From contig DCUN01000093.1 of assembly GCA_002327225.1 (NCBI GenBank), positions 1-13,017 on the forward strand: a stretch of 13,017 nucleotides of DNA. Reading direction: 5' to 3'. The stretch comes from Desulfobulbaceae bacterium UBA2213 (GTDB lineage Bacteria; Desulfobacterota; Desulfobulbia; Desulfobulbales; Desulfocapsaceae). A model generated the notes under the pieces. That model worked only from the letters and a program-made list of their open reading frames with translations, was not told where the DNA came from and searched no databases. Both the position numbers and the translations under genes were made by a program. Shown in pieces: positions 12,978-13,017 of this stretch (its first letter is position 1; the number at the start of each line of letters is the position of its first letter).

Positions 12978-13003
12978 AAGGCTCAAGGATGGACGTGCCT
13001 TGA
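12978..13003. other. overlapping short inverted repeats upstream of the operon
   Basis: TCAAGG (12983-12988) pairs with CCTTGA (12998-13003), and AAGGC (12978-12982) pairs with GCCTT (12997-13001). The two are alternatives. No T-run follows on the minus strand, so it is not an obvious terminator for a gene to the right. Confidence 0.3.
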
Positions 13004-13017
13004 ATCAGCGAGTGGGC

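Overview
The window is a roughly 50% GC bacterial chromosome segment. A vitamin B12-dependent ribonucleotide reductase, a small MscS channel, an HD-GYP regulator with a PAS-like sensor, and a CarS-like cytidylyltransferase fused to a phosphoesterase together suggest an anaerobic or facultative Gram-negative, most like a Desulfobacterota (former Deltaproteobacteria) member. This placement is inference from gene style, not from a marker gene.

Layout. 1-203: 3' end of an HNH endonuclease gene. 270-1126 (minus): small MscS channel whose real N-terminus seems separated from the body by a one-base frameshift. 1353-1429: tRNA-Arg(CCG) with encoded CCA and a strong terminator. 1629-2045: intact yjbQ. 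2127-3431 (minus): HD-GYP c-di-GMP phosphodiesterase. 3432-3889: gene-free, AT-rich. 3890-4139: decayed copy of the 3' half of yjbQ. 4140-4626: gene-free leader with a candidate promoter, a NrdR-like half-matched box and a lone CRISPR-repeat-like sequence. 4627-7834: likely operon nrdJ, SEC-C protein, VanZ-family membrane protein. 7962-9668 (minus): potassium channel with two RCK units. 9841-9933: interleaved inverted-repeat element. 12955 down to 9942 (minus): operon of a nucleoside-recognition/gate membrane protein, a CDP-alcohol phosphatidyltransferase, and a CarS-metallophosphoesterase fusion.

How the genes may work together. The leftward operon at 9942-12955 carries the three chemistries of phosphatidylglycerol-type lipid synthesis in two proteins: CTP-dependent activation (CarS-like domain), transfer of an alcohol phosphate (CDP-OH-P transferase), and a phosphatase/phosphodiesterase (calcineurin-like domain). 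This is the most interesting functional hypothesis here. The nrdJ operon supplies deoxynucleotides without oxygen dependence; its two small partners are of unknown role. MscS and the RCK channel are osmotic and ion homeostasis genes. The segment 1430-4140 shows signs of rearrangement: a tRNA gene, a partial duplication of yjbQ, and an inverted gene between the two copies.
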